DNA of 64,000 nucleotides. It comes from Prochlorococcus marinus str. MIT 9201 (GTDB lineage: Bacteria > Cyanobacteriota > Cyanobacteriia > PCC-6307 > Cyanobiaceae). The notes under the pieces are model-generated. The model was not told the DNA's origin. It was given only the letters and a program-made list of their open reading frames with translations, and made no database searches. Below are positions 16,277-26,837 of the stretch, piece after piece. The stretch is from the NCBI RefSeq assembly GCF_000759955.1, contig NZ_JNAL01000018.1, forward strand, positions 186,001 through 250,000. The letters run 5' to 3'. Position numbers and translations under genes: made by a program. Every line of letters begins with the position of its first letter. The first letter of the stretch is position 1.

Positions 16277-16663
16277 ATGGATTCTAGTAAAAGTTTTGCT
16301 GAAAAACTAAAGATTGATAATAATCTATCTAATCGATATATAGACTTAGATCCAAAAGGTTACTTTATTATAAAAGTAGATTTAAAAGAAAATAAAATAA
16401 TTTTAGAACACTTTCTAAATAATATTAACGATGACGGATATGCGCTTGACCCAGACACAAATGAACCAATTAAATGCGACTCTCAAAATAAAAGAGTTAG
16501 TCATGAAGTTTTTGAAGGTATTAGTGCGAAACAACTTGGAATATTGATAACTGAAGAAAGAAATGACTTAATAACCAGATTCGACCATGCTCTATATTTA
16601 GGCAGGGAACTACAAAAAGCAGAAGAATGTTTATACAAACAATTACCATATATCCAAGATTAA
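16277..16663 (+). CDS. DUF4346 family protein
   Basis: A 128-aa soluble protein. RYIDLDPKGYFIIKVDLKENK, YALDPDTNEPIKC and the C-terminal FDHALYLGRELQKAEECL match DUF4346, a domain found alone in cyanobacteria and with dihydropteroate-synthase-like enzymes elsewhere. Function unknown. ATG start, followed by petL. Confidence 0.8.
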   Translation: MDSSKSFAEKLKIDNNLSNRYIDLDPKGYFIIKVDLKENKIILEHFLNNINDDGYALDPDTNEPIKCDSQNKRVSHEVFEGISAKQLGILITEERNDLITRFDHALYLGRELQKAEECLYKQLPYIQD

Positions 16664-16728
16664 GAAATTAAACGAAAAAAATCTAATCTTTTTATCTGAT
16701 GTTAAATTAAATAAAAATAAAAAGATTA

Positions 16729-16821
16729 ATGAACATCATTTTCTATTTTGCATTTATTGGTTTTGGTTTTGGAGCTGCTTTCGCATTAGATAAGCTATTA
16801 AGAGCAGTTAAATTAATTTAA
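16729..16821 (+). CDS. petL: Cytochrome b6f complex subunit PetL
   Basis: A tiny membrane protein of 30 aa. A single hydrophobic helix (residues about 2-20) is followed by the basic ending LDKLLRAVKLI. The VKLI end is the mark of PetL, a small subunit at the edge of the b6f complex in the thylakoid. It starts at ATG, 65 bases after the DUF4346 gene, and stops 3 bases before the converging rimO. Too short for routine ORF calls. Another small photosynthetic subunit cannot be fully excluded. Confidence 0.72.
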   Translation: MNIIFYFAFIGFGFGAAFALDKLLRAVKLI

Positions 16822-16824
16822 AAA

Positions 16825-18189
16825 CTACAAAATTTTAATAGTCTCTCCATACAAATCGTATTCATCACCAAAAGAAATATTTGCTTCAACAAATTTACCA
16901 ATATAATTTTTCAGCTCGTCATTAGTATTAATAGATAAAATCACATTTCCATCGATTTCAGGCGAGAAATTGTAGGACCGACCTATTAATTCTTTATTAT
17001 CTGATAGTTTTTCCACCAAAATCTTCATTTTTGATCCAATATATGACTGATTTTTATCTTTAGAGATATTTTGTTGGAGTGAAATAACGTTATCTTTTCT
17101 TGCCTCTGCAACTTCTGGTGATACTTTATTTGGCAAATCAAAAGCTGCAGTTCCTTCCTCAGGAGAAAAAATAAACACTCCCACATGATCAAATTTGTGC
17201 CTATCCAAAAATTCGAGAAGATGTTCAAAATGTTCTTTTTTTTCTCCTGGGAAACCAACAATGAGACTAGTTCTTAATACAGCAGATGGAATTTCTTCTC
17301 TAATTTTCTCCAAAATTGATTCATTCAAAGAAGCCTGCCAAGGTCTATTCATGCTCTTCAAAACATCTGGATGACTATGCTGGAGTGGCAAATCAAAGTA
17401 AGGTACTATATTCTCTGAATCTTTGAAAGCTCTAATAACTTCATCAGTTAAACCCGTAGGATAAGCATAATGTATCCTTATCCAAGGAATTGGAACTTTA
17501 GAAAGCTCATTCAAAAGTTTGGCTAATGATGGTTTTCCATAAATATCTTGACCATAATTAGTTGTTATTTGACTAATTAATATAATTTCTTGAATACCCT
17601 GCTTTGCAAGATTTTTAGCTTCTGTAACTATAGATTCTATTGTTCTACTTCTTTGAGGACCTCTCAACTTAGGAATAATACAAAAAGCACAATTATAATT
17701 GCAGCCTTCAGCAATACGAAGATAAGCAACAAATTTGTTTTTATCTACAAAACGAGGTATATCCTCATCTGCAATAAATTCCGGTATTTTTGAAACTTCA
17801 TTAACAATTTCCCCTTTTTCTACTCTGTCTAAAACCTTAGCTATCTTTTGATAATCTCCTGTTCCAACCAAACCTTTTATTTCAGGGATTTCTTTTAGAA
17901 GTTCATCTTTAAAATGCTGAGCCATACAGCCTGCAACTATTACTTCCTTTCCTTGATTTGTATATTCTAGAATTTTTCTAATGGATTCTTCTCTAGCTGT
18001 TTCAATAAAACTACAAGTATTTACAACAACAACATTTGCATCATTTATATTACTATCAACTTCATAACCCTCTTTATCTACCAAGCCTTGCATATGTTCA
18101 GTATCAACAAGATTTTTCTCGCAACCAACATGACTGAATGCAATCTTAGATAGTTTTTTTTCTTTTACATTAAGACAATTTTTTTTCAC
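16825..18189 (-). CDS. rimO: Ribosomal protein S12 methylthiotransferase
   Basis: Radical-SAM enzyme that adds a methylthio group to Asp of ribosomal protein S12. Three domains are seen in 454 aa: an N-terminal methylthiotransferase domain with C23 ([11 protein letters not shown]), NTCSF and AGCMAQ cysteines for the auxiliary cluster; the radical-SAM core with CNYNCAFC near 160-170; and a C-terminal TRAM domain. SHVGCEKN separates RimO from MiaB. GTG start; no ATG lies in the first 60 codons. Confidence 0.92.
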   Translation of the reverse strand: MKKNCLNVKEKKLSKIAFSHVGCEKNLVDTEHMQGLVDKEGYEVDSNINDANVVVVNTCSFIETAREESIRKILEYTNQGKEVIVAGCMAQHFKDELLKEIPEIKGLVGTGDYQKIAKVLDRVEKGEIVNEVSKIPEFIADEDIPRFVDKNKFVAYLRIAEGCNYNCAFCIIPKLRGPQRSRTIESIVTEAKNLAKQGIQEIILISQITTNYGQDIYGKPSLAKLLNELSKVPIPWIRIHYAYPTGLTDEVIRAFKDSENIVPYFDLPLQHSHPDVLKSMNRPWQASLNESILEKIREEIPSAVLRTSLIVGFPGEKKEHFEHLLEFLDRHKFDHVGVFIFSPEEGTAAFDLPNKVSPEVAEARKDNVISLQQNISKDKNQSYIGSKMKILVEKLSDNKELIGRSYNFSPEIDGNVILSINTNDELKNYIGKFVEANISFGDEYDLYGETIKIL

Positions 18190-18294
18190 AACACGAAAAA
18201 TAAGAATTAAAAGATTGAAAAAGCATTTTGTAGATAACTCTCATGCCAAGATAATATTAGGATAGATAATGTAAATAACAAACTTTCATTTTGT

Positions 18295-19230
18295 ATGGCC
18301 CTTAAGACTTTAAACAAAAGAAATAAAAAAGATTTGAAATGGCCAAAAATCATAATCGCAATTCTTAGTACCATAGGCATAGTTGACACTGGTTCGATTA
18401 CTTTAAAAAATTGGGGAATATTTACTTCGCTTTCATGCCCAGGGATACAAAATGGTTGTGAAACAGTTTTAAATAGTCCTTGGGGTACTTTATTTGAAAG
18501 TAATCAAGTTAATATACCTCTCTCATTAGCTGGATTCATAACGTATTTATCAATATTAATTATCACAATAGTACTTTCGCTTAATTTAATTTCCCCAAAA
18601 GAAAAACTAAATAAGTTTTTATGGTGGTTAGTATTTTTAATATCTTGTGCATCATCAACATTTAGCTTTTTATTAATCAATATAATGTTTTTTAAGATTC
18701 AAGCATATTGCTTTTTTTGTATACTTTCAGCAATTTTATCGTTTTCTATCTTTATAATTTCTATGATTGGAGCAAAGTTTGAGAGTAGAGAACCTATGAT
18801 TTTTAGAGGTTTCATTGTAGTCATTAGTGTCCTATTAGGGGGCTTAATTTGGTCAACAAACGTTGACCCATCTAATGCTATTGATGTTGCAAACCCAACT
18901 GAAAATGTTTCGCCAGTAATTACCACTTCGAGCTCTCCCCAGAAGGTAAAATTTGCAAAATTCTTAAATGAAAACAATATTGTTATGTATAGTGCATACT
19001 GGTGCCCGCACTGTCACGATCAGAAACAATTATTCGGTAAGGAAGCAGTTGAAGAATTAAAAGTAGTTGAATGTGCTAAAGATGGCAAAGATAACGAGTA
19101 TGAGCTCTGCCAGAAAAAGGGGATAAGTGGATTTCCTTCTTGGGAAATAAATGGAGAAATTATTAGTGGTACTAGCGACTTGAATGAATTAGCGATAAAG
19201 ACAGGTTATCAAGGAGATTCTAATTTTTGA
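18295..19230 (+). CDS. VKOR-thioredoxin fusion (disulfide-forming membrane protein)
   Basis: A 311-aa membrane protein. The VKOR part (about 15-165) has several helices, the loop Cys pair C48/C55 and the CFFC active site (C139-C142) that passes electrons to quinone. A soluble thioredoxin-like domain follows from about 215 with CPHC (C237-C240). In cyanobacteria such fusions oxidise proteins in the lumen or periplasm, and plant LTO1 is a relative needed for photosystem II. The 3' end overlaps nadB by 11 bases. Confidence 0.9.
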   Translation: MALKTLNKRNKKDLKWPKIIIAILSTIGIVDTGSITLKNWGIFTSLSCPGIQNGCETVLNSPWGTLFESNQVNIPLSLAGFITYLSILIITIVLSLNLISPKEKLNKFLWWLVFLISCASSTFSFLLINIMFFKIQAYCFFCILSAILSFSIFIISMIGAKFESREPMIFRGFIVVISVLLGGLIWSTNVDPSNAIDVANPTENVSPVITTSSSPQKVKFAKFLNENNIVMYSAYWCPHCHDQKQLFGKEAVEELKVVECAKDGKDNEYELCQKKGISGFPSWEINGEIISGTSDLNELAIKTGYQGDSNF

Positions 19231-20887
19231 TAAATCTTTTTTGAATTTTTTGATCTAACTGTTGTCTAGTATGGCATTCCCAATTTTTATCTTTATCTGG
19301 AAAATCATCTCTATAATGCCCTCCTCTACTTTCTTCCCTAAATAGACAAGCTTTTAATAGAGTTATAGTTGTTATTTGTCTATTCTTCAAATCAAGTAAA
19401 AGATTTAATACTCTCCTATTGCGTTCACTAAGTTTAATTGTTTGATCAAATTTTATTTTTTCAAGACTATTTAGTAAATCATTTTTATGTAATTTATCGA
19501 TATCACCTTGAATAAAATTTAGAAATTTACGCATATTTACCTTATTTCGAGATACACCTAAATTTAACCAACATAGTTTTCTCAGTTCATCAATTTGTTC
19601 AGCAATTTTGGAAATTTGATCTTCTTTAGGTTCTTCAATATCAAACTCTTGCAATGATCTATCAATTTTTGCAAATTCGGGAAGATCATTCAAAACAATT
19701 GCAGACATTTTTCTTGCGAAAACAAGACACTCCATCAGTGAATTACTTGCTAGTCTATTAGCACCATGAACGCCTGTAGAAGCAACTTCTCCAACTGCAT
19801 ATAATCCTTTTCTTGTAGAAGATGCATTTAGATCAGTTTTAACGCCTCCCATCCAATAGTGAGCTGCAGGAGCGACAGGTATAACTTCATTTAAAGGGTT
19901 AACTCCATAATCCTGACAGCGACTTAAGATCGTGGGGAAACGCTCTACAATTTTTTCTGGGTCAATATAACGAAGATCTAAGCCAACATGATCTACATTA
20001 TTATCATACATATTTTTCATAATTGCTCTACTTACTTGATCTCTAGTCGCTAAATCACGATTTTCAAGATTTTTAACTGGACTTTCACCATTTTTATCAA
20101 CTAAGATAGCTCCCTCTCCTCTAAGTGCCTCAGATATTAAAAAGCAAGGTGCACCATAAAATTTTAAAGCGGTTGGATGAAATTGCACGAACTCTAAATC
20201 TTCTATAGCGGCGCCTGCGTTCCATGCAAGAGCAATCCCTTCACCAGAGGATTGAGCAGGATTCGTTGTGTTAGTAAATAAATGCCCACCCCCACCTGTA
20301 GCCAAAACAACAGCTCTCGATTGAATCCAATATAAATTTGCTCCATCAAGAACCTGAACTCCTTTACATTCTTTATTTTCAATAAGAAGTTCAGTTACTC
20401 TTACACCCCTGCAGTGAAGAATATTTTTTTTATTCTCAATATGATCTTCTAGAACTTCAACTAATGCTCTTCCAGTACGATCTTTAACATGTAAGACTCT
20501 TCTTCGTGAATGAGCTGCTTCTAAAGTAGTAGCTAATTGATCAGAACTTTGATCAAAAATCATCCCTAAATTCTGCAACCTGTCTACACAACTTGGAGCT
20601 TCTTTAACCAGCATTTCTACAGCTTGAAAATCACATAATCCATCTCCTGCTTTTAAAGTATCCTCAGCATGAAGATCAAATGAATCATCTTGTCTAACAA
20701 CAGATGCGATTCCCCCTTGAGCCCATCTACTGGAAGATACCTTACTAGTATTTCTATTTAAAAGAAGCACTTTTAAATTTGCGGGCAATTCAAGACAAGC
20801 CATAAGGCCAGCAGCTCCAGCACCTACAACGATTACATCCCACTTATTTATTGGAATTGGGTCTTGTGAAAATGGAGGCCTTAACAT
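19220..20887 (-). CDS. nadB: L-aspartate oxidase
   Basis: FAD enzyme that oxidises L-aspartate to iminoaspartate, the first step of de novo NAD synthesis. The 555 aa show the FAD motif VGAGAAGL near 21-28, SSRWAQGGIASV, and the C-terminal helical domain. HPTAL and LIDP-like succinate-dehydrogenase-family features (EFVQFHPTAL, APAAHYWMGG) are present. ATG start, 1-base shared with the stop region of the upstream DUF3120 gene, so an operon is likely. nadA and nadC are not in the window. Confidence 0.92.
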   Translation of the reverse strand: MLRPPFSQDPIPINKWDVIVVGAGAAGLMACLELPANLKVLLLNRNTSKVSSSRWAQGGIASVVRQDDSFDLHAEDTLKAGDGLCDFQAVEMLVKEAPSCVDRLQNLGMIFDQSSDQLATTLEAAHSRRRVLHVKDRTGRALVEVLEDHIENKKNILHCRGVRVTELLIENKECKGVQVLDGANLYWIQSRAVVLATGGGGHLFTNTTNPAQSSGEGIALAWNAGAAIEDLEFVQFHPTALKFYGAPCFLISEALRGEGAILVDKNGESPVKNLENRDLATRDQVSRAIMKNMYDNNVDHVGLDLRYIDPEKIVERFPTILSRCQDYGVNPLNEVIPVAPAAHYWMGGVKTDLNASSTRKGLYAVGEVASTGVHGANRLASNSLMECLVFARKMSAIVLNDLPEFAKIDRSLQEFDIEEPKEDQISKIAEQIDELRKLCWLNLGVSRNKVNMRKFLNFIQGDIDKLHKNDLLNSLEKIKFDQTIKLSERNRRVLNLLLDLKNRQITTITLLKACLFREESRGGHYRDDFPDKDKNWECHTRQQLDQKIQKRFIKN

Positions 20888-21654
20888 TAAACCAATCCAC
20901 TAAGTGTTGGTTGCAGAATCGCTAAAACAATAAAAATACCATCAACAATTAATGTAGTTTGAATTACATAACTAGAAACTAAGAGTGCTTTACCACTAGT
21001 AGTATTAATTGTGGCAGAATCAAAAATTTCTTTTGAAATCAACCAAAGTATAAGGGCAACGATAATAATAATAGATAATGATTTTATTTGGATAAGATTT
21101 TCTGAGGTTTTTTGAAGAATTTGGGGTGCATTTTCAGAATCTGCTGTAATTACTTGCCTCCATTGATCCATTAACCCTAATAAAAATATTGTAATATCGG
21201 TAACTGCAGTTCCAAATAAAGAAGAGATATAGAAACTTGAACCTATTTTCCAATTAGTACCAATTCCAATTAAAGCTAATGGGAAAACTACAGCTTCAAC
21301 AGGTATGTGGAGGATAGGAAATGGGCTTAACCATCCCCAGAACAAACATCCCCCAAGCCAACTGCCTGATACGCCAAGTAATAATGAACTTACAATAAAC
21401 CACTTATTTGATCCCTTTTTATTCAAAACAAATGCCACTAAGAGAATAACAAATGTAAAAGAAAGAGCACTTAATGGTTCTAATCTAACCCAAGGGGCTT
21501 GCACAAAAATAGGTAAAATAACAAAAAAAGAAGACCATAATCTTAAAGATATGGGATTTGACAAAAAACTATCCTCGTATGAATCAACTGACTTATGAGA
21601 ATCATAGTTGAACTTATCTTTTACTTCTAAATTTTTTGTAATTAATTCTTTCAA
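20887..21654 (-). CDS. DUF3120-like cyanobacterial membrane protein
   Basis: A 255-aa protein with a hydrophilic N-terminal 35 residues and about six hydrophobic helices, including a conserved-looking GSWLGGCLFWGWLSPFPILH loop. I think it is DUF3120, a cyanobacteria-specific membrane family of unknown function. Start appears to be TTG, since no in-frame ATG is near; an N-terminal extension is not seen. Probably co-transcribed with nadB. Confidence 0.65.
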   Translation of the reverse strand: MKELITKNLEVKDKFNYDSHKSVDSYEDSFLSNPISLRLWSSFFVILPIFVQAPWVRLEPLSALSFTFVILLVAFVLNKKGSNKWFIVSSLLLGVSGSWLGGCLFWGWLSPFPILHIPVEAVVFPLALIGIGTNWKIGSSFYISSLFGTAVTDITIFLLGLMDQWRQVITADSENAPQILQKTSENLIQIKSLSIIIIVALILWLISKEIFDSATINTTSGKALLVSSYVIQTTLIVDGIFIVLAILQPTLSGLV

Positions 21655-21840
21655 TGAATAAGGGTTTAAAGTTACTTTAATTAATTTAAATCGTGTTTTA
21701 GAAAACTGCGTATGCAGTATTTTAATAAATCAAAGACCCTTAATCTCACTCCTGTATTTAATATTTTAAAAGTATTTAATACACTTTGAGGCATATATAA
21801 GATTAGAATAATGATAAAGAAAAATATTTGGCCTTAAATT

Positions 21841-23220
21841 GTGTGGCAAGAAATTAATTACAGAGAAGATACCAATCATCATTTGGTTCCTAATATTACT
21901 TATGAAATAAACCCTGCAGAAATTGAAAGTATTGAAGTTAATTCCATCGCTCAAGAAATAGGATTTGAATCAGGTGATTCAATTATTAGTATTAATGGGA
22001 AAAAACCAAGAGATTTAATTGATTATCAGATTCTCATTAGTGAAGAAATTTTAGAAATATCAGTTTTAGATAAAAATAAAGAAATTCATAATATAAGTAT
22101 TGAAAAAGATCAAGATGTTAATTTAGGGATTAATTTTAAAGATGCATTATTTGATTCAATCAAACAATGCAATAATAAATGTCCATTTTGTTTTATAGAT
22201 CAACAACCAAGTGGTAAAAGAAAAAGCCTTTATATAAAAGATGATGATTATAGATTAAGTTTTCTTTATGGCTCTTATTTAACTCTTACGAATTTAAAAA
22301 AAGAAGACTGGGAAAGAATTGCTATGCAAAAACTCTCCCCACTTTTTATATCAGTTCATGCTACAGATCCCGATACGAGAGAAAAATTATTAAAAAATAA
22401 AAAAGCAGGCCTGATCCTTGATCAAATTTCCTGGTTTGAAAAAAACTCTATTCAAATACATGCTCAAATTGTTGTTTGTCCAAATATAAATGATGGGGAT
22501 ATTCTTGAAAAATCAATTTTGGAACTAGCTGAATTCTACAAAAAAAATACTCAGACAGTACTTTCAGTTGCAATAGTTCCTGTAGGACTTACAAAATTTA
22601 GACCTGAGAATGATGGGTTGAAATCAATAAGCCCTGAATACGCAATAACAACGATTAAACAGGTTGAGAGAATTCAATCCTCTCTACAACTTACTCTTGG
22701 AACTCGTTTTTGTTGGCTTGCAGACGAATGGTATTTAATAGCTGGTATCAATTTACCTAGTTATAAAACCTACGAAAATATGCCACAAGAATCTAATGGA
22801 GTAGGATCAATTAGAAACTTTCTAAAGATATTAAGTGAGAAATCTAACAACCTGCCAAAAAAAATAAAGCAGCAAAAAACAGTCAGTTGGATTGTTGGTA
22901 AATTAGTTTATGAAGCCTTAATTCCTACAGTTAAAAAATTAAACTTAATTGATGGTTTGCAAATTAATTTATATGGTTTACCAAGTATTTATTGGGGTCA
23001 AGATCAAGTTGTTACGGGTCTTCTTACTGGAGAAGATTTAATTTACGGTCTGAAAAATAAGGATTTAGGAGAAGCTGTCTACATACCATCTATTATGTTA
23101 AAACTTAATACTGATTTATTTTTAGATGATAAAAATATTAAAGAAGTTGAAAATCAATTAAATACCAAGATTCACGTTCTTGATGATTCAAATGATATTA
23201 TTAATACTTTGATTGGTTAA
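21841..23220 (+). CDS. DUF512 PDZ/radical-SAM protein
   Basis: A 459-aa protein with an N-terminal PDZ-like domain (about 25-90), then a radical-SAM type cluster motif CNNKCPFC (C110, C114, C117), followed by the DUF512 domain that ends it. This is the TIGR03279 cyanobacterial family, of unknown reaction. It starts at GTG and is divergent from the DUF3120 gene. The TolC-like gene follows after 25 bases. Confidence 0.85.
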   Translation: MWQEINYREDTNHHLVPNITYEINPAEIESIEVNSIAQEIGFESGDSIISINGKKPRDLIDYQILISEEILEISVLDKNKEIHNISIEKDQDVNLGINFKDALFDSIKQCNNKCPFCFIDQQPSGKRKSLYIKDDDYRLSFLYGSYLTLTNLKKEDWERIAMQKLSPLFISVHATDPDTREKLLKNKKAGLILDQISWFEKNSIQIHAQIVVCPNINDGDILEKSILELAEFYKKNTQTVLSVAIVPVGLTKFRPENDGLKSISPEYAITTIKQVERIQSSLQLTLGTRFCWLADEWYLIAGINLPSYKTYENMPQESNGVGSIRNFLKILSEKSNNLPKKIKQQKTVSWIVGKLVYEALIPTVKKLNLIDGLQINLYGLPSIYWGQDQVVTGLLTGEDLIYGLKNKDLGEAVYIPSIMLKLNTDLFLDDKNIKEVENQLNTKIHVLDDSNDIINTLIG

Positions 23221-23245
23221 TCGAATATCCTCGATACTATAAAAC

Positions 23246-24679
23246 ATGCTTAGAAGAGTAATAAATCCATTCTTATTCTTGCCAATTGCTCTAAGTATCA
23301 ACTCTATTAATGTACTATCAAGCGAAGCAGAAAATAATATAGATAATACTTTAGGAGAAAATTCAAATAAACTTATTATTAATTATGAAGAAATTGAAAA
23401 AATTATTTTAAAAAATCAAGAGTTAAAATCACTACAAAATTTAGTGAATTCTGCTAACTTTAATGTTTTAAGCAAATTAGGTCAAATTTACCCATCCTTA
23501 GATCTGCAAGTAAATGGGTTACCAAAATATGTCTCAGGTAGGAATTACAGTAACAATTCTCCGACTTTAGAAACATCGCAATTTTCGGTTAATCCTTCTC
23601 TTAATATTAAGTGGGATTTGATTGACCCACTTAGAGGATCAGAAATTAAACTTGCCAAAGAAAACTACAAAATTGCAAAAAATAATTATGAGATTAAGAA
23701 AAAAGATTTAATACAAACAGCAAGAATGAGGTTTCACAAATACCAAAAGTCATATCAAGAAATTCAAAACAAAAAATTTACCCTTAATTTGTCAATTACT
23801 AGTTTAGATAATGCTCAAGCAAAATTAGATGCTGGAATTGGCACAAAATTTGAAGTTCTCGAAGCAGAGGCTCAATTATCGCGAGATAAACTATCTCTTA
23901 AAGAAAAAAAAATAGAACATAAAATAAATAAGATTTCTCTTAAGGAAATACTTAATGTCAAAGAGGATTTTGAAAGTAATAAAGAGCAAAATCTAATAGG
24001 TTTTTGGAATCATAAATTAAATAAAAATATTAATGAAGGTTTAGAGAAAAATCTTTCCTTAAAAAATGTTCGTCTTCAAACTTCAATCAAAAAAAGCCAA
24101 GCAAATAGTTTTTTAGCTCAAAATAAACCAAATATCTACCTCAGCAATACATTCTCTAGTGTATTTTCCAAGGGTGAGTCTCTATCAAATAATATTGACT
24201 ATGGAGCATCTGGATCTAACTATACAAATACAGTAAGTCTAAATTTTGTATGGAGTATTTTTAATGGATCTCAGAATAAAAACTCTTATAAATCAAAAAT
24301 AGCAGATGCAGAAGCTGAAGAGTATGCCTATAAAAATCTAAAAAATGTTTTAATCACAAATATTAGTAAAGCTTATTTGAATCTACAATTAAATAAAGAG
24401 CAAATAATTTCTTCTATTAAAGAAATTGAATCCAGTAAAGAGTCAGTAAGACTTTCAAGACTTAGATATGAAGTTGGAATATCAACTCTCAAAGATTTAC
24501 TATTGAGACAAAGTGAATTAAGTAATGCAAAATCAAAAAATATTAATGCGATATATAATTACAACTTGAATCTAGATGAATTAGAAAGATTAACTTTTCT
24601 TGAAATAAGTAAAAATTGTTTTGATGACAATAATAATAAAATTAAAGATAGAGAATCTATTTGCAATATTCAAAAATGA
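23246..24679 (+). CDS. TolC-like outer-membrane efflux protein
   Basis: A 477-aa protein with a hydrophobic signal peptide (first 25 residues or so) and the two-fold, long alpha-helical repeat of outer-membrane channel proteins. The DAGIGTKFEVLEAEAQLSRDKL and YEVGISTLKDLLLRQSELSNAKS helices are the paired repeats. It should export metabolites or proteins with an inner-membrane pump that is not adjacent. The stop overlaps the next start as ATGA, so the two genes are coupled. Confidence 0.85.
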   Translation: MLRRVINPFLFLPIALSINSINVLSSEAENNIDNTLGENSNKLIINYEEIEKIILKNQELKSLQNLVNSANFNVLSKLGQIYPSLDLQVNGLPKYVSGRNYSNNSPTLETSQFSVNPSLNIKWDLIDPLRGSEIKLAKENYKIAKNNYEIKKKDLIQTARMRFHKYQKSYQEIQNKKFTLNLSITSLDNAQAKLDAGIGTKFEVLEAEAQLSRDKLSLKEKKIEHKINKISLKEILNVKEDFESNKEQNLIGFWNHKLNKNINEGLEKNLSLKNVRLQTSIKKSQANSFLAQNKPNIYLSNTFSSVFSKGESLSNNIDYGASGSNYTNTVSLNFVWSIFNGSQNKNSYKSKIADAEAEEYAYKNLKNVLITNISKAYLNLQLNKEQIISSIKEIESSKESVRLSRLRYEVGISTLKDLLLRQSELSNAKSKNINAIYNYNLNLDELERLTFLEISKNCFDDNNNKIKDRESICNIQK

Positions 24680-25476
24680 ATTTACCAAATTTAACTCATA
24701 ATCAACTAAGTGAATTAGATTCTTTATTTGAATTAGTTAGTGCACGTCAAATTAAAGATTTTGGAAATATAAGTGCAAGCAACAAAGCTGACGGATCATT
24801 AATAACAAGTTGTGATTTATGGAGTGATAAAACGATAGTAGATGGATTGGCTTCAATAGCTCCAGGTGAAGGAGTCCTTAGCGAAGAAGGAGGTAAGTTA
24901 ATTCCCAATACAAAAGCATATTGGGTGGTTGATCCACTTGATGGAACAACAAATTTTGCTGCAGGTATACCGTATTGGTCTATATCAGTGGCAAGGTTCG
25001 TTGATGGTAGACCACAATCTTCTTTTTTGATAATCCCTACTTTGAAAAAAAAGTTTGTATCAATTAAAGATAATGGTGTTTGGTTAAATAACCAAAAAAT
25101 AGACCCCAAGCAAAGAAACAACCAAAGTGAATGCATTTCTTTGTGTAGTAGATCTATAAAAATTTTGCAAAAAAACCCAAACTCAGTATTTCCTGGCAAA
25201 ATCAGACTTTTAGGTGTATCGAGTTTGAATCTAACGAGTGTAGCTATGGGGCAAACTTATGGAGCAATAGAATCAACCCCGAAGATATGGGACATTGCAG
25301 CTGCCTGGCTGTTATTAGAGGAACTTAATTGTTCTATAGAGTGGTTAGAAATAGATCCTTTGAATTTAGTTTCAGGCCAGAATTTGAGCGATGTTAATTT
25401 TCCATTAATTGCTTGCAGATCTGCAGAAAAAATTGAAATTCTAAAACCATGGGGTAATTTATTATTAGAAAAATAA
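24676..25476 (+). CDS. Inositol-monophosphatase family phosphatase
   Basis: Mg2+-dependent phosphatase of 266 aa. Metal ligands lie in LSEEGGK and WVVDPLDGTTNFAAG, and WDIAAAWLLLEE carries the C-terminal aspartate. The substrate could be inositol-1-phosphate, histidinol phosphate (HisN-like) or another sugar phosphate; sequence alone does not decide. I use the ATG overlapping the tolC-like stop rather than the TTG 15 bases upstream. Confidence 0.85.
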   Translation: MNLPNLTHNQLSELDSLFELVSARQIKDFGNISASNKADGSLITSCDLWSDKTIVDGLASIAPGEGVLSEEGGKLIPNTKAYWVVDPLDGTTNFAAGIPYWSISVARFVDGRPQSSFLIIPTLKKKFVSIKDNGVWLNNQKIDPKQRNNQSECISLCSRSIKILQKNPNSVFPGKIRLLGVSSLNLTSVAMGQTYGAIESTPKIWDIAAAWLLLEELNCSIEWLEIDPLNLVSGQNLSDVNFPLIACRSAEKIEILKPWGNLLLEK

Positions 25477-25565
25477 TTAAATCATAAAGAAATAATTGCT
25501 TGAAAAATTTCTTAATTAGATACAATAAGAAAATATATTGAGATAAATATTTGAATAAATTAAAT

Positions 25566-26480
25566 ATGCAGAGAAGCTCAACATGGATCTTGAAAAGTTT
25601 GTGGGGAGCTTGTGAAAGATGGAGCAAATCTGATTGTATTGATTTAAGTGCTGCATTTGCCTATTACACACTACAGTCATTTTTTCCTATTCTTCTAATT
25701 TCTCTTTCAATAGCATCATGGTTCCTCGGAAAACAAGAGGGGTTAGATCAACAAATCATTTCTGTTGCTGCACAGATTTTACCTCCTTCAGTAGTTGAAT
25801 TAGTAGAATCAACATTATTTAATTTGATAGATCAAGGTTTTGGGGCAGGAATTCTAGGAGCTATGTTTTTACTATTTACAGCAGGAAATGCATATTTATC
25901 GCTCCAAAGAGGTTCAGATAGGCTATGGGAAGACGAACTCCCATCTAAAAAAGTTAATGCTGCTTGGAGAGAGCAAGCTTCAAGATTTCTAAGGAATAGA
26001 GTTGAAGCTTTTTTAATAGTATTCTTTATAGGTTTCCTGATGGTATTAGATCAAATTAGTGCAAATCTAAGAATGATCCCAAGTAATGTATTGGAAAATC
26101 TCTCAAAATCTAATAATTTAATTACTGATTTATTACTAAAGCTGCCGTTATTACAAGTTGGTCAATTTGCAATACCACTAATTGGATTTTCTCTAATGGC
26201 CCTTTTATTACAAGCCCTATTACCTAGTAGAAAAGTTCCTTTAAGACCACTTTTACCCGGATCTTTTCTTATTGGAATTGGCTTAACGACATTGAATCTG
26301 GCAGTAAGTAAAAGTATTCTCTCACTTGGAGCAAGATTTCAAGCGTATGGTTTTATTGGAGGTTTTCTAGTACTTACTTTATGGGTTTGGCTACTTGGAG
26401 TAATTTTATATTTTGGGCAATGTTGGAGCGTTGTTATTGCTAGTATGTCTTTAGTAAATAAAAAAAAAAATAAGAGGTAG
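25566..26480 (+). CDS. YihY/BrkB family membrane protein
   Basis: A 304-aa inner-membrane protein with about six helices, starting after the LSAAFAYYTLQSFFPILL segment typical of the YihY family. RLWEDELPSKKVNAAWREQ and the final VLTLWVWLLGVILYFGQCW helix also fit. Often mislabelled ribonuclease BN. A transporter function is inferred for the family but unproven. ATG chosen over an upstream TTG. Confidence 0.88.
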   Translation: MQRSSTWILKSLWGACERWSKSDCIDLSAAFAYYTLQSFFPILLISLSIASWFLGKQEGLDQQIISVAAQILPPSVVELVESTLFNLIDQGFGAGILGAMFLLFTAGNAYLSLQRGSDRLWEDELPSKKVNAAWREQASRFLRNRVEAFLIVFFIGFLMVLDQISANLRMIPSNVLENLSKSNNLITDLLLKLPLLQVGQFAIPLIGFSLMALLLQALLPSRKVPLRPLLPGSFLIGIGLTTLNLAVSKSILSLGARFQAYGFIGGFLVLTLWVWLLGVILYFGQCWSVVIASMSLVNKKKNKR

Positions 26481-26491
26481 TAATAAATACT

Positions 26492-26833
26492 ATGAATTAC
26501 TTTCTTAAAGCTAATTTGAATTTATTTACTTATTCATTAATTGCACTTGTAGCAATTTCTATTTTCGGGATAAACTTTTTCATAAGCTTTCTCAGTAATA
26601 TCCTACTCCTATTATTTTTAATTCCTCTACTATTAGTAATTTTAGCGTTTATAAGTTTTTACTCTTACAAATCAAAAGTCAATACATGTGAAGCTTGTGG
26701 TGCAATATCCCTAGGCTTAAGTAAAACTTGCATGAATTGTGGGGCTAATCTAGAAAATATTAGTAATAACGATCAATTTAATAGAAAGCCTAGTGAAAGT
26801 ATCATTGAAGTGAAGGCAGAAGAAGTGCAGTAA
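26492..26833 (+). CDS. Membrane protein with zinc-ribbon motif
   Basis: A 113-aa protein with two adjacent hydrophobic helices (about 12-58), then a cytoplasmic four-cysteine zinc-ribbon (CEACG and CMNCG, 18 residues apart) and an acidic tail. Family not recognised. It follows the YihY gene by 11 bases and may be co-transcribed. Confidence 0.7.
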   Translation: MNYFLKANLNLFTYSLIALVAISIFGINFFISFLSNILLLLFLIPLLLVILAFISFYSYKSKVNTCEACGAISLGLSKTCMNCGANLENISNNDQFNRKPSESIIEVKAEEVQ

Positions 26834-26837
26834 AATA

